64,000 nt of DNA from Gammaproteobacteria bacterium (GTDB lineage: Bacteria > Pseudomonadota > Gammaproteobacteria > Pseudomonadales > Azotimanducaceae). The translations under genes were made by a program, and so were the position numbers. Below the pieces are notes generated by a model that saw nothing but the letters and a program-made list of their open reading frames with translations, did no database searches and had not been told where the DNA came from. How positions within the stretch are numbered: the stretch's first letter is position 1; each line of letters begins with the position of its first letter. Below are positions 53,556-62,685 of this stretch, piece after piece. The DNA lies in contig JAPOTJ010000032.1 of the NCBI GenBank assembly GCA_026709225.1, positions 62,001 through 126,000 on the forward strand, given 5' to 3'.

Positions 53556-54700
53556 TCACTCAACTTGACCTTACCCATTTCAAGTGCTTTGAGCAGGTCA
53601 AGCTCCCGGTTGGGAATTTGACGCTGCTGTCAGGGACGAACGCATCGGGAAAGACCTCGGTGCTGCACGCGCTCGTACTTTTGCATCAGACGATGCGCGA
53701 ACATGAATGGTCGCCTCGCCTCATGCTCAATGGTGATTCAGTGGAGATGGGAACGGCAGCCGATGTATTGGATCAGGTCTACGGACATCGCACCTTTGGC
53801 ATGGCGATCCATGATGGCGATGCCGAGTCGTACTCGTGGGAATTCGAGGGTAGTCATGAGGACATGTCATTGAAGGTTCTCAAAACATGGGGGAAAAGCG
53901 ACCCGAACGGTGAATGGAGCAGCGAGGAGCCTAAACAGCTCAGGTACCTGCTGCCCTTTGAAGCGCATGGAAGTGCGTTGGTGGACAGGCTTCTACGATT
54001 GACCTATCTCACCGCGGAGCGTCTTGGGCCTCGCGAATATTACGCACACCAAGACATGCGAAGAACTCCGGTCGTCGGTTCTAACGGAGAGTTTGCCGCT
54101 AGCCTGTTGCAGTCCGGGCGTGACCTTCGCGTTGTTCCCGAACTCGTCATCCCAGAAGTGCCGCCAACTCGATTTAGACAGGTCGAGGGACGCATGGCAC
54201 GGTTTTTCCCTGGATGTGCGCTGGAAATTCAACCCGTGCCCAAACTCAACATCGTGACGCTCGGCATCAGGGTATCAAATGACTCGAAATTTCATCGTCC
54301 GGTACACACGGGCTTCGGATTGACACAACTGTTTCCCATTATTGTCGCGGCCTTATCGGCCCGAAAAGGCGACATCCTTCTCATTGAGAACCCTGAGGTG
54401 CACTTGCACCCCGCCGGACAAGTAGCAGCCGGAATGTTCCTCGCTGAGGTTGCTGCTGCAGGAATTCAAGTCATTACAGAAACACATAGCGACCATGTAC
54501 TCAATGGCGTCCGACGTGCCATGAAAAGCGGCTTGCTGACGCCGGACCAGCTCGCCATTCACTTCTTTCAGTCACGCAATCTTGACGGACCCCAGGTGCA
54601 GAGTCCGCAGATAGATCAAGCGGGTAATCTTGACAACTGGCCAGATGGATTCTTTGATCAGCTCGACAAAGACATGAATTACTTCGCTGGCTGGGGCTGA
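53552..54700 (+). CDS. AAA/ABC-type ATPase, DUF3696-like (COG4938 type)
   Basis: A 382-residue ATPase of the SMC/OLD-like superfamily. Walker A is LLSGTNASGKTSVLHALVLL at about residue 25, Walker B and the following loop are ILLIENPEVHLHPAGQ at about 275, and the switch His is in VITETHSDHVLNGVRR. The signature region reads HTGFGLTQLFPIIVAAL instead of LSGGQ, as in DUF3696-type ATPases. No TOPRIM domain is present. It starts with GTG overlapping the DUF262 stop and ends 1 bp before the next gene, so it is clearly one operon. Confidence 0.9.
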   Translation: MITQLDLTHFKCFEQVKLPVGNLTLLSGTNASGKTSVLHALVLLHQTMREHEWSPRLMLNGDSVEMGTAADVLDQVYGHRTFGMAIHDGDAESYSWEFEGSHEDMSLKVLKTWGKSDPNGEWSSEEPKQLRYLLPFEAHGSALVDRLLRLTYLTAERLGPREYYAHQDMRRTPVVGSNGEFAASLLQSGRDLRVVPELVIPEVPPTRFRQVEGRMARFFPGCALEIQPVPKLNIVTLGIRVSNDSKFHRPVHTGFGLTQLFPIIVAALSARKGDILLIENPEVHLHPAGQVAAGMFLAEVAAAGIQVITETHSDHVLNGVRRAMKSGLLTPDQLAIHFFQSRNLDGPQVQSPQIDQAGNLDNWPDGFFDQLDKDMNYFAGWG

Positions 54701-54701
54701 T

Positions 54702-55661
54702 ATGGAGCTTTTTGCCAACGATTTGTCATTGCACGAGCAGTTTCAAGATATCAGGGAGTTCGAGACCGCTCTATCGCAATTCATGCGCTTGAGAAAGCTC
54801 GCCCGAGCATTTGGGCAGGAAGTGTATTGTCACAGGAATTTGCTGGCGTCTCGCCCTGTGCGAGGCAGTCGATTGGGGCAGGTGGCTAGTCAGCTAAGCG
54901 ACAATAAGCGGCGAGCATTGATGCTGTGGCTTACAAACCACGGACCATTTTGGGACGAGCCTCCAAGACACTCGCCCGACGATTACTTTGAAGTGAATGG
55001 CGAGGTAGTCACTGATAGTGCCGTTGCCGAGGCTGCGTATCGAAGCTGGCTGGCGATTGAGAGCGGTCTTGTCAGCTTCAAGCCATCGAAGTGGAATGCA
55101 TCGCCCATCCTTGTCAAGTGGCACCGCAGTCTGGACGGTGCTGAAGAAACGAAGATTTCCCTATCAAATTGGTGGGAGAAGGGATCCTTTGAGGCGTGGC
55201 TTGAGAGCAATGTGCCTCCGCCAAAGTCATGGCATGAGCTTCGTGCGATCGCTCCTACGAGGTTTCCAAGGCTCTTCTTTGGTGATTCTTGTTTCACTGC
55301 CATGGAGCATAGGCCAGTCAAACTCACATCCATCAAGCGCTGCATCGTGCTGCTTAATGTCCTTGATCGACTTGCCGAAGCCTTTGACGACACAGGCGAG
55401 CGAACCCCCGAGGGGCATGAGATTTATCAGCAGCATTTCACTGGTGACATGAGCTGGTATAGCGATTCATCCGACAGAGAGAAGAATCAGTTCAGGAAAA
55501 AGATGACATTTCCGCATCCAGAAAATCCGCATGAAGAATTGTTTTGCCCATGGCATGGAAAATTTTCGCACGATGTCCTGAGAATGCACTTCTCATGGCC
55601 TATTGTCGCTGATGAGCCTGTCTATATCGTATACGTTGGCCCAAAATTAACAAAAGGGTGA
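54702..55661 (+). CDS. Third component of the DUF262/DUF3696 gene set, unknown
   Basis: A 319-residue protein that I do not recognise as a named family. The middle reads GPFWDEPPRHSPDDYFEVNG and the C-terminus carries a striking block: LFCPWHGKFSHDVLRMHFSW then EPVYIVYVGPKLTK. The WHGK...R.HF.W...YVGPK pattern looks like a conserved catalytic or RNA-binding edge, as in small RelE-like or nuclease domains, but this is only an impression. The ATG follows the ATPase stop by 1 bp. It is probably the effector or target-recognition partner of the ATPase. Confidence 0.8.
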   Translation: MELFANDLSLHEQFQDIREFETALSQFMRLRKLARAFGQEVYCHRNLLASRPVRGSRLGQVASQLSDNKRRALMLWLTNHGPFWDEPPRHSPDDYFEVNGEVVTDSAVAEAAYRSWLAIESGLVSFKPSKWNASPILVKWHRSLDGAEETKISLSNWWEKGSFEAWLESNVPPPKSWHELRAIAPTRFPRLFFGDSCFTAMEHRPVKLTSIKRCIVLLNVLDRLAEAFDDTGERTPEGHEIYQQHFTGDMSWYSDSSDREKNQFRKKMTFPHPENPHEELFCPWHGKFSHDVLRMHFSWPIVADEPVYIVYVGPKLTKG

Positions 55662-55700
55662 TGGGTGATGATGCGGTCTCGCATCGATTAGACGTTTGAT

Positions 55701-55725
55701 GACATCTTTTGTAAAGAACGATGTC
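55701..55725. promoter_or_regulatory. Inverted repeat GACATC-N13-GATGTC
   Basis: Perfect 6-bp arms at 55701-55706 and 55720-55725 in the A/T-rich gap before the exported-protein/protease operon. The half-sites are close to the GACAT/ATGTC half-sites upstream of the double-HTH gene and the STN receptor. Candidate operator. Confidence 0.4.
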
Positions 55726-55793
55726 CAAAAAATCTTGTAATATCATAAAAATGTCGCTGTATGCGAGGGTATCAGCACGCGAAAATTCATTGA

Positions 55794-56396
55794 ATGTCGG
55801 TAAGCGTTATGAGAAAGTGCGCAGCCCTTTGCGTGGAGGTGGGACAAATGGTTTGTCTCAATTCACCGGCTACGAGTCTCTTTATTGCTCTGTTGCTTGC
55901 TTTTGGTCACTCAGGTCTGTTTGCGCAGGAACCGCCTGAAGATGCAGGCACGCTGGAAAGGCGGATTCCTGAACTGAGTGAGAGCACACCGCGCTCTCGC
56001 GACCATCGTTCCGAGTTGCGCGCTATACAGCTACGCGATACGAGCATTGGTATGTTGTCAAGCGATGGTGATCCGTTCTTGGGTGTGCCCGCCGAGCATT
56101 CGTCGATTGCCGAGATCCATCGCTTTGAGATGCTCCGGCCTGCTGCTGAGGGGACATGGCGAACCTCGCATACGCACAACCCAAATGGTGAGTTTTCGCT
56201 GGTTCGTAGCTCAGATGCTGTGCAGGTGTCGATAGGCGACGCACCGAGTCAAACAGTTACAGCGCACGAGACGCTTGAGATTGCCTGCAATGAAGCGCAA
56301 CCGGTTCGCATCGCATCGGATGCTGGCAAGATCATCTACTCAGGCAAGCTGCGCTGCGGCGATGCCATCTTTGTCAATCTCGGAGCAGCGCAATGA
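55794..56396 (+). CDS. Exported protein of unknown function
   Basis: A 200-residue protein with an N-terminal hydrophobic signal (SLFIALLLAFGHSGLFAQ). The mature part is about 155 residues: acidic and polar at first (LERRIPELSESTPRSRDHRS), then a beta-rich C-terminus with two Cys (LEIACNEAQPVRI and GKLRCGDAIFVNLG). Start choice is uncertain; ATGs at 55809 and 55851 are also possible and the latter would give a more standard signal length. Its stop overlaps the start of the giant protease (ATGA). It may be a chaperone, propeptide-like partner or surface component of that protease. No family recognised. Confidence 0.7.
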   Translation: MSVSVMRKCAALCVEVGQMVCLNSPATSLFIALLLAFGHSGLFAQEPPEDAGTLERRIPELSESTPRSRDHRSELRAIQLRDTSIGMLSSDGDPFLGVPAEHSSIAEIHRFEMLRPAAEGTWRTSHTHNPNGEFSLVRSSDAVQVSIGDAPSQTVTAHETLEIACNEAQPVRIASDAGKIIYSGKLRCGDAIFVNLGAAQ

Positions 56397-59300
56397 AGAA
56401 GTTGACGATGAGGGTTTTGCCGCTCTTGATCACCGGCTTTTGCGCTATACCAATGGGCGCTTTGACTGCTCAGACAGATGTTCAGTTTACAGGCGGGGTG
56501 ACGTATTTGATCGATGGAAACTTGGCTGGAATGGGGGCGCTCGAGATTAGCAATTTCAGTTCACGAGATAGTGGGGATTTGTATCTGACTCTTCGGATGA
56601 CTGAGTCCTTGGATCCCTCCTCAAAAGGCTACCGGGTCGCACGAGCTTCACTTGGAGGCTCGCTGTCTGCGCGTTCTCGCGTTTCCAATGTGACAGTGGT
56701 GGCAGACTTCGCTGATCCTCCCGCAGGCACGTATTACGTTCATTTATATGTATCAGAATCCCCAGATGTCGACGTGCCGCTTGATGTTCGCACCTTCACC
56801 GAAACAGTGACCTTTGCGCAGCCGCTACCTGTGCCCGAAACCGTAGACATCGAAAGCTACGCCGACTACGCCATCGTCGGCAACCGCGTCAACATGCGCC
56901 TCGGACGCATCGCCAACAACACCTCAAGCACCACTGGAACACTCCATGTGTCGATGCGCATGACCAAGACCTCAGACCCCGCATCCGAAGGGCATCTGGT
57001 CGCACGTGCATCACTTAACCATTATCAAGGCGGCGGTAAATTGCGGTCAGGCTTCCACTATTCCAACATTGATGTCAACGCCGACTTTCAAAGACCGCCG
57101 CCGGGCCGCTACTACGTGCATCTGTACGTCTCCGAAAGTCCTGATCTTGACACCATGCTTGATGTCCGAACCGATACGCTGCGCTATACGGTGGAAGCAG
57201 GGCGCGTCGAGTTCATCGGTGGAGTGCGCTATGGCGTGAACGAGGATTCGGTTAGTTTTGAAGTGGACGAGATTTTCAACGATACGTCGGAAACCACCGG
57301 CACGTTGCATCTCACTTTGCGCATGACGAGCTTGAGCGACCCAGAATCCGCTGGCCACGATGTCGCGCGCGTATCCTTGGCGAACGTGAGTCGCACCGGG
57401 CAGCTTGCGCCGGGCGAGCGCTACCGCAATGTGGCGCTCAGCGCTGACTACGACGAGCCGCCTGTCGGCAGATATTGGGTACATGTCTACGTCTCTGAAG
57501 CGCCCGACCTCGCGACTCAGCTCGACAGTCGCACCGGCTTTTCGCAATTCACAGTCGCGCGTGATGATCATGGCGACACGTCCGAGAAAGCGACCAAAGT
57601 GACGCTGCCCGCGAGCATTGACGGTCGTCTTGAGACCACCGGCGATATCGATATGTTCAGTGTCGCACTTGATCAACCCGGCACCCTGATGCTCTCGACG
57701 CAAGGCTTCACCGACACCTACGGCACGCTGACTGATGGCGCAAGTGATGCCATCATCGCCATTGACGACGATAGTGGACTCGGTTTCAACTTCGCCATCG
57801 AGCGCGTGCTGGAACCCGGCACCTACTTTTTGGAAGTCGAAGGCGCAGGCATTTTCACAACTGGTGGCTATACGCTGAACGCCACATTCGAGCCGACCCC
57901 GGAAGCGCCGCCAAGGCCGAGGTTCTCAGCCGACAAGCACCTTGGCGACTTTAACGGCGATGGCAAGGACGACGTGCTGCTGCGTCATTCGGACGGGGCA
58001 TGGCACTTCTACGCCATGAACGGTAGCGAAGTGATAGAGAATGAGTCCGGCGAAGCCAACATCAGCGCCGACCTTGGTGATCATGTAGCGGGCTTCGGTG
58101 ACTTTACTGGCGATGGTAAGGATGATGTGCTGCTTAGGAACATTGACGGTACGTTCCACTTAGCTCCAATGAACGGGCGTTCTGTCATCGCCAGCCAAGC
58201 CGGAGAAGCTGAAATCACCTCGGATCTTGAGTATATCGTTGCGGGCATCGGCGATTTTAATGGCGACGCCAAGGCCGATGTGCTGCTGCGCCACGAACAG
58301 TACGGCTCTTGGCTGGTCTTCGCGATCAATGGCACGTCGCTCATTGAGCCTTCAAGCGGATCGGCCAATCTCAGCATCGACCTCGACTATAGCGTGGCAG
58401 GCATTGCAGACTTCAACGGCGACGGCAAAGACGATGTGTTGCTGCGCCATACCCAAGGCGACTGGTATCTCTACCTGATCGACGGGCGTCGATTTGTTGT
58501 CGGCAGCGGGCCGGTGACGGGTCTGCCGAAGTCTCTTGCTTATGACCTCGAAGCGGTCGGCGATTTTGGCGGCGATGCCAAGGTCGATGTGCTGCTGCGA
58601 GACGAGAATGGCGCTTACCATGCCTATGCACTGGATGGTCGCAAGGTACTGGCTGCGAATAACAGGATGGTCGATATCAAGCTTGACGATGGAGAACAGT
58701 TGCTCGCAGTTGGCGATGTCAATGGCGACGGTGCGCAAGACTTGCTGCTTCGTGCGAGCGATGGCGGTTGGCGCTATGTGCTGCTGAAGGGCCGCGAGGT
58801 GCTTGATGGCGGTGGTAGCGTTGCCCTCAATGCTGAGCTTGCTTGGGGGCTGCCGATTCATGGTGAGCCGAGCCAGCTTCGGCCCGGAAAAATTGTCGGT
58901 ACATTGCGAATCGCGGACGGGCAGACGCTTGACAGCGATACGCTGAGGGCCGCGCTCGACTTGGATCCAGCGTTCTCTTCAAACAACTCGCGCGATCAGG
59001 CTCAAGGTGTGCTCGTGCCAGCTTCGATTGGCGGATGGGCGAGCTCAGCGACCGACGCAACCGACGTGTACCGCATCGTCTTTCCCGCACCGGTCAGAAT
59101 CAGTCTCGCCATTGCCGACGGCGAAGACGCCGACCTGGATTTGTATCTTGCGCAGCCCGATGGCAGCATCATCGAGCAGTCGCTCGGCGTGGATGACCTT
59201 GAGGTGATCCAGACATCGCTTGAGGGCGAGCATTTGGTGATGGTGAGTGCCTATTCGGGGGCGAGCAACTACGCCCTCGTCGTGAGCTTGGCGGACATTG

Positions 59301-61381
59301 CGCTTGCGACTTCAAGCACAACCGTATCAAAGGACGGTGAGTTCGTGCCCGGAGAATTACTGGTCGTTCGCAGCGGTTCAAGCACGATGCCGGAGATCGC
59401 CCCGGAAGGCTCGCTGCGGCGCGAAGCGCAGGAACTTCACCTTGACGAGCGGGATGCTTTTGGCTCGATGTCGGTGGTTCGAGTTGCGCCCGATCTGGCT
59501 TTTGCTGCCGATACGCAGACGCTTCGAGATGCTGGTTTTCGTTTTGGCAATAAAGCGCTTGAGCGCAAGGCGGCGACGCTGATGCAGCGCAAGCGCATGA
59601 TCGTCTCCGGCGAACCTGGCATCGTGCAGCCGAACTACGTCTACCGAACGCTCGCGGCGCCGAATGATGGCGAGTACGCTCGTCAATGGCACTATGACGA
59701 AATCGCCCTTGAGCAGGCGTGGGACATCACCAAGGGCAGTGATGATGTCGTCGTCGCGGTGGTGGATTCCGGCGTGGTGTCCGGCCATCCTGATCTCGCT
59801 GATCGGCTGTTCAAGGACAAGGAAGGCAAGATCGTCGGTTATGACTTTGTCAGCGACCCGGACCTCGCAGGCGATGGCGACGGCATTGACGATAATCCAG
59901 AGGATGTTGGTGATCGCTCCAGAGGCAGGTCAAGCTCATTTCATGGCACCCATGTTGCGGGCACGATTGGCGCGGACACGAACAACGGCGAAGGTGTCGC
60001 CGGCATCATGTGGAACGGTCAGATCATGCCTGTGAGGGTGCTTGGCGTCGGCGGGCGCGGCTCGACTCGGGATGTCAGTGAGGGCATTCGCTATGCAGCA
60101 GGACTCAGCAATGTGTCGGGTAGCTTGCCTGAAACCCGTGCGGACATCATCAATCTGAGTTTGGGTCTCAGCAACGAATTGTGCCTTCCAAAGCGTGGAG
60201 ACCCAGCCGAAGAACTCGCGATTCACCAAGCGATTGAAGCCGGTGTTGTCGTGGTGCACGCGGCTGGTAACGACAACTGCAATCAGCCTGATCCGCTCTC
60301 GGCCATTGATGGCGTCATCTCGGTCGGTGCAACCAACTACTTCGGTATCAAATCCATCTACTCCAACTACGGGCCCGAGGTCGACGTGGTAGCACCCGGC
60401 GGCGACTTATTCGATCAGGTGCACAGCACCGTGGCCGACGATTCGGGAGAGACAGTGCGCTACACATATCGGGGTTCGCAAGGCACGTCCATGGCCGCAC
60501 CCCATATCGCCGGTGTCGTAGGGTTGATGCTTTCGGCAAATCCAGACCTCACCCCCACCGACATCAACCGGCTGATCGCTGGGACGCATTCCGACCCAGC
60601 CGCAGCGCCAATCGTGCGCGACTATGGCTTGCCGGGGCGAGACGACTTCTACGGGCACGGACTCATTGACGCCTACCGCGCTGTGCGCACCGCCAAGGTC
60701 ATTGCCGGCGGCACCATAGATGACGAACCCGCAGGCCCGGTGCTGCGTGTGTCCCCTTCGAGCCTCAACTTTGGCGCGACGACCACGCGGCTTCGTGTGC
60801 GTAGTGTGAATCTCGGCAGTGGGGACTTGCGAATCGAATCCGTCGATTCGGACCAGTCGTGGATTCGCGTGAATCGCGACGAACTTCCTGACCTGGTGAT
60901 CGAAGTGGACAGGGAGGGGCAGCGAGACGGGACGCTTGTTGGCGAAGTGCGACTCGTCTCGAACGGCGGCAATGCGACCTTGAGAGTATCCGCGCAGGTG
61001 CAAACGCAAACGGTGCCGTCCGACGTTGGCACAGTGTACGTGGCGTTGATCGATCCGGATACGCTTGCGTGGCAGGAATGGCAGGGGACGAACTCGGCGC
61101 GTGACTATCGATTCGAATCGTTCGAAGTGCCGCCAGGACAATACTGGATCATCGCGGGTACCGACCGCGACGGCGATTTCTTGATCTGCGATCCAGGAGA
61201 GGCTTGCGGCATGTATCCAGTGCTCGGCAAGCCCAATATCATCACCGTGGACGGCGACAGGCGCGTCAACTTCGGAGTGACCTTCGACCTGTTCGCCGAA
61301 ATCACTTCGCAGAGCTCGGCCTTTCCGAGCATTCCGCTTGAGGGCTTCAAGATCCCAGAGGCGGCAAGGGCTGCGCAATGA
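56393..61381 (+). CDS. Giant exported subtilisin-family (S8) protease with PPC and FG-GAP/VCBS repeats
   Basis: A 1662-residue exported protease. In order: a signal peptide (about 1-25); three beta-sandwich repeats of about 119 residues (30-390) each with a YYVHLYVSESPD-like strand; a PPC domain (about 393-500); six FG-GAP/VCBS repeats of about 52 residues (513-823, GDFNGDGKDDVLLR type); a second PPC domain (866-966); a propeptide-like stretch; the S8 domain (about 1100-1436); and beta-rich C-terminal domains. The catalytic residues are intact: Asp1125 (AVVDSGV), His1184 (FHGTHVAG), Asn1293 (AAGND) and Ser1366 (GTSMAAPH). It probably acts outside the cell or on its surface. Genes for a small exported protein and a PrcB-like protein overlap it at both ends. 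Confidence 0.92.
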   Translation: MKKLTMRVLPLLITGFCAIPMGALTAQTDVQFTGGVTYLIDGNLAGMGALEISNFSSRDSGDLYLTLRMTESLDPSSKGYRVARASLGGSLSARSRVSNVTVVADFADPPAGTYYVHLYVSESPDVDVPLDVRTFTETVTFAQPLPVPETVDIESYADYAIVGNRVNMRLGRIANNTSSTTGTLHVSMRMTKTSDPASEGHLVARASLNHYQGGGKLRSGFHYSNIDVNADFQRPPPGRYYVHLYVSESPDLDTMLDVRTDTLRYTVEAGRVEFIGGVRYGVNEDSVSFEVDEIFNDTSETTGTLHLTLRMTSLSDPESAGHDVARVSLANVSRTGQLAPGERYRNVALSADYDEPPVGRYWVHVYVSEAPDLATQLDSRTGFSQFTVARDDHGDTSEKATKVTLPASIDGRLETTGDIDMFSVALDQPGTLMLSTQGFTDTYGTLTDGASDAIIAIDDDSGLGFNFAIERVLEPGTYFLEVEGAGIFTTGGYTLNATFEPTPEAPPRPRFSADKHLGDFNGDGKDDVLLRHSDGAWHFYAMNGSEVIENESGEANISADLGDHVAGFGDFTGDGKDDVLLRNIDGTFHLAPMNGRSVIASQAGEAEITSDLEYIVAGIGDFNGDAKADVLLRHEQYGSWLVFAINGTSLIEPSSGSANLSIDLDYSVAGIADFNGDGKDDVLLRHTQGDWYLYLIDGRRFVVGSGPVTGLPKSLAYDLEAVGDFGGDAKVDVLLRDENGAYHAYALDGRKVLAANNRMVDIKLDDGEQLLAVGDVNGDGAQDLLLRASDGGWRYVLLKGREVLDGGGSVALNAELAWGLPIHGEPSQLRPGKIVGTLRIADGQTLDSDTLRAALDLDPAFSSNNSRDQAQGVLVPASIGGWASSATDATDVYRIVFPAPVRISLAIADGEDADLDLYLAQPDGSIIEQSLGVDDLEVIQTSLEGEHLVMVSAYSGASNYALVVSLADIALATSSTTVSKDGEFVPGELLVVRSGSSTMPEIAPEGSLRREAQELHLDERDAFGSMSVVRVAPDLAFAADTQTLRDAGFRFGNKALERKAATLMQRKRMIVSGEPGIVQPNYVYRTLAAPNDGEYARQWHYDEIALEQAWDITKGSDDVVVAVVDSGVVSGHPDLADRLFKDKEGKIVGYDFVSDPDLAGDGDGIDDNPEDVGDRSRGRSSSFHGTHVAGTIGADTNNGEGVAGIMWNGQIMPVRVLGVGGRGSTRDVSEGIRYAAGLSNVSGSLPETRADIINLSLGLSNELCLPKRGDPAEELAIHQAIEAGVVVVHAAGNDNCNQPDPLSAIDGVISVGATNYFGIKSIYSNYGPEVDVVAPGGDLFDQVHSTVADDSGETVRYTYRGSQGTSMAAPHIAGVVGLMLSANPDLTPTDINRLIAGTHSDPAAAPIVRDYGLPGRDDFYGHGLIDAYRAVRTAKVIAGGTIDDEPAGPVLRVSPSSLNFGATTTRLRVRSVNLGSGDLRIESVDSDQSWIRVNRDELPDLVIEVDREGQRDGTLVGEVRLVSNGGNATLRVSAQVQTQTVPSDVGTVYVALIDPDTLAWQEWQGTNSARDYRFESFEVPPGQYWIIAGTDRDGDFLICDPGEACGMYPVLGKPNIITVDGDRRVNFGVTFDLFAEITSQSSAFPSIPLEGFKIPEAARAAQ

Positions 61382-61866
61382 CGGTAGTGCGCCGCATGGG
61401 GCTCATCATGTATGCGCTTGCCTTCTCCGGCTCGATCTTTGCCGAGGAGGTTCGGTCAATTCAAGCTGGCAGCCTTTCTCGTCCTGATCGAGCTTTCCTA
61501 GTGCTCGAAGATGAGGCGAGTTTGCGACGGATTCACCGCGAGTTGCATGCGAGCGCAACGGTGCCGCCAGCCTTTCCTGTGATCGATTTCGATCAAGACT
61601 TGGTGCTGCTTGCGTTCATGGGCCAGCGGTCAACGGCTGGGTATGCCGTTAGCTTCGATTCGCACGCGCTTGTGAACAGCAGAGTTGCGCACGTAAGGGT
61701 AATCGAACAAACGCCGCCATCCGACGTGATGCTTGCTTCTGTCATCACCAGTCCTTACGTCTTGGCGGCTCTCGGCCGAGGCGAGTTTGATGCCGTGCAG
61801 TTCGTTGACGCTGAGGACAGATGCCTCGCGCTGGTGGATTTGCAAAGTGAACCGACTTTCGATTGA
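61378..61866 (+). CDS. Exported PrcB-like protein, putative protease-complex partner
   Basis: A 162-residue protein with an N-terminal signal (MGLIMYALAFSGSIFAEE). The core (PVIDFDQDLVLLAFMGQRST, then AGYAVSFDS and HVRVIEQTPPSDV) resembles the PrcB C-terminal domain: a DF-strand, a G-x-x-x-x-G-Y turn and P-rich strands. In Treponema denticola, PrcB is needed for stability of the subtilisin-like surface protease dentilisin (PrtP). The start overlaps the stop of an S8 protease here (ATGA), the same kind of partner. The family assignment is from pattern memory and should be checked by profile search. Confidence 0.7.
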   Translation: MTVVRRMGLIMYALAFSGSIFAEEVRSIQAGSLSRPDRAFLVLEDEASLRRIHRELHASATVPPAFPVIDFDQDLVLLAFMGQRSTAGYAVSFDSHALVNSRVAHVRVIEQTPPSDVMLASVITSPYVLAALGRGEFDAVQFVDAEDRCLALVDLQSEPTFD

Positions 61867-61876
61867 GTTCACCTTG

Positions 61877-62685
61877 ATGTACGTCGACTCCGAAGCACTG
61901 CGGCGACTGCGCGAACAAAAATACTGGACGTAGGACAGGCTCGCTGAGGTCTCAGGCATCTCGTGGCGCCAGATTGCTCGCATTGAATCGGGTCAGTTGC
62001 CTGCGCCGCACGCCCTGACGTTGCAGCGACTCGCCGATGCCCCACAGGTTGCCGTACATCGGCTGATGCGGCGCGAGGATGCAATATACCGCGATGATCG
62101 CCCGTCTGCGGAAACGCAAGTATCTGCGGGGATGTATGTGTCCTATGATTTGCTACGTCTGCGCTATGGTATCGGCATGCGCGAGTCGTCCATGTGGTGC
62201 AGCTCTGCCTCGTGCTACTTATAGAGATCAGTCTTTCATGGCGAAAGACGCTCCTGCGCGAAATGGATGTCCACTTGGGACGTATCAGGGAATGCAGCGA
62301 GGAGAACGGACATGCCTGCTTTCATCTGACACAATCGCAAGGGCGGAACAGTATGGTCAAGGCGGAAGAATCTGTCGCGCAACCCACTTTGCGTCACGCG
62401 TCGGAGGGCACAGTCAGCCCTTTTCGCGACTACCTGCTGCATCTTGCATCGCGGATCGATCAGCCCGACATTGTGCGCTTGGAGGATATTGCTCCGAATG
62501 GTGATGCGGTGGTCTCGGTGTGCGACGGTGAATTGCAGCGTCTCACCGGAGGCAGCCGGGAGGTCGCAGAAGCGCTGCAATCTGAGCGCGTACGAATTAT
62601 CGACACACCGGCGGAACTCATGGCAGAGCGTGCGCGTCTTGGCTCGCGGCTCAGGATTCTTGATACACCCGCACAAAGTCAATGA
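61877..62685 (+). pseudogene. Broken paralogue of the double-HTH regulator
   Basis: From the ATG at 61877 the frame reads ALRRLREQKYWT, an in-frame TAG at 61931, then DRLAEVSGISWRQIARIESG, the helix-turn-helix, and SYDLLRLRYGIG, matching AYDLVFWRYGVS in the gene at 50902. A frameshift near 62190 moves into a second frame with LSWRKTLLREMD (compare LQWRKRLLEDMS), VSPFRDYLLHLASRI and LQRLTGGS. Only one helix-turn-helix is seen. The 3' limit is approximate, since the end overlaps a GH16 fragment on the other strand. Confidence 0.8.

Noticed and set aside
60407..61378. 323-codon minus-strand frame at the end of the protease gene
   Set aside because: The plus-strand S8 protease is unambiguous here.
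61931..61933. In-frame TAG in the broken regulator as a recoded codon
   Set aside because: A further frameshift downstream and the lack of any recoding genes make simple decay the better reading.
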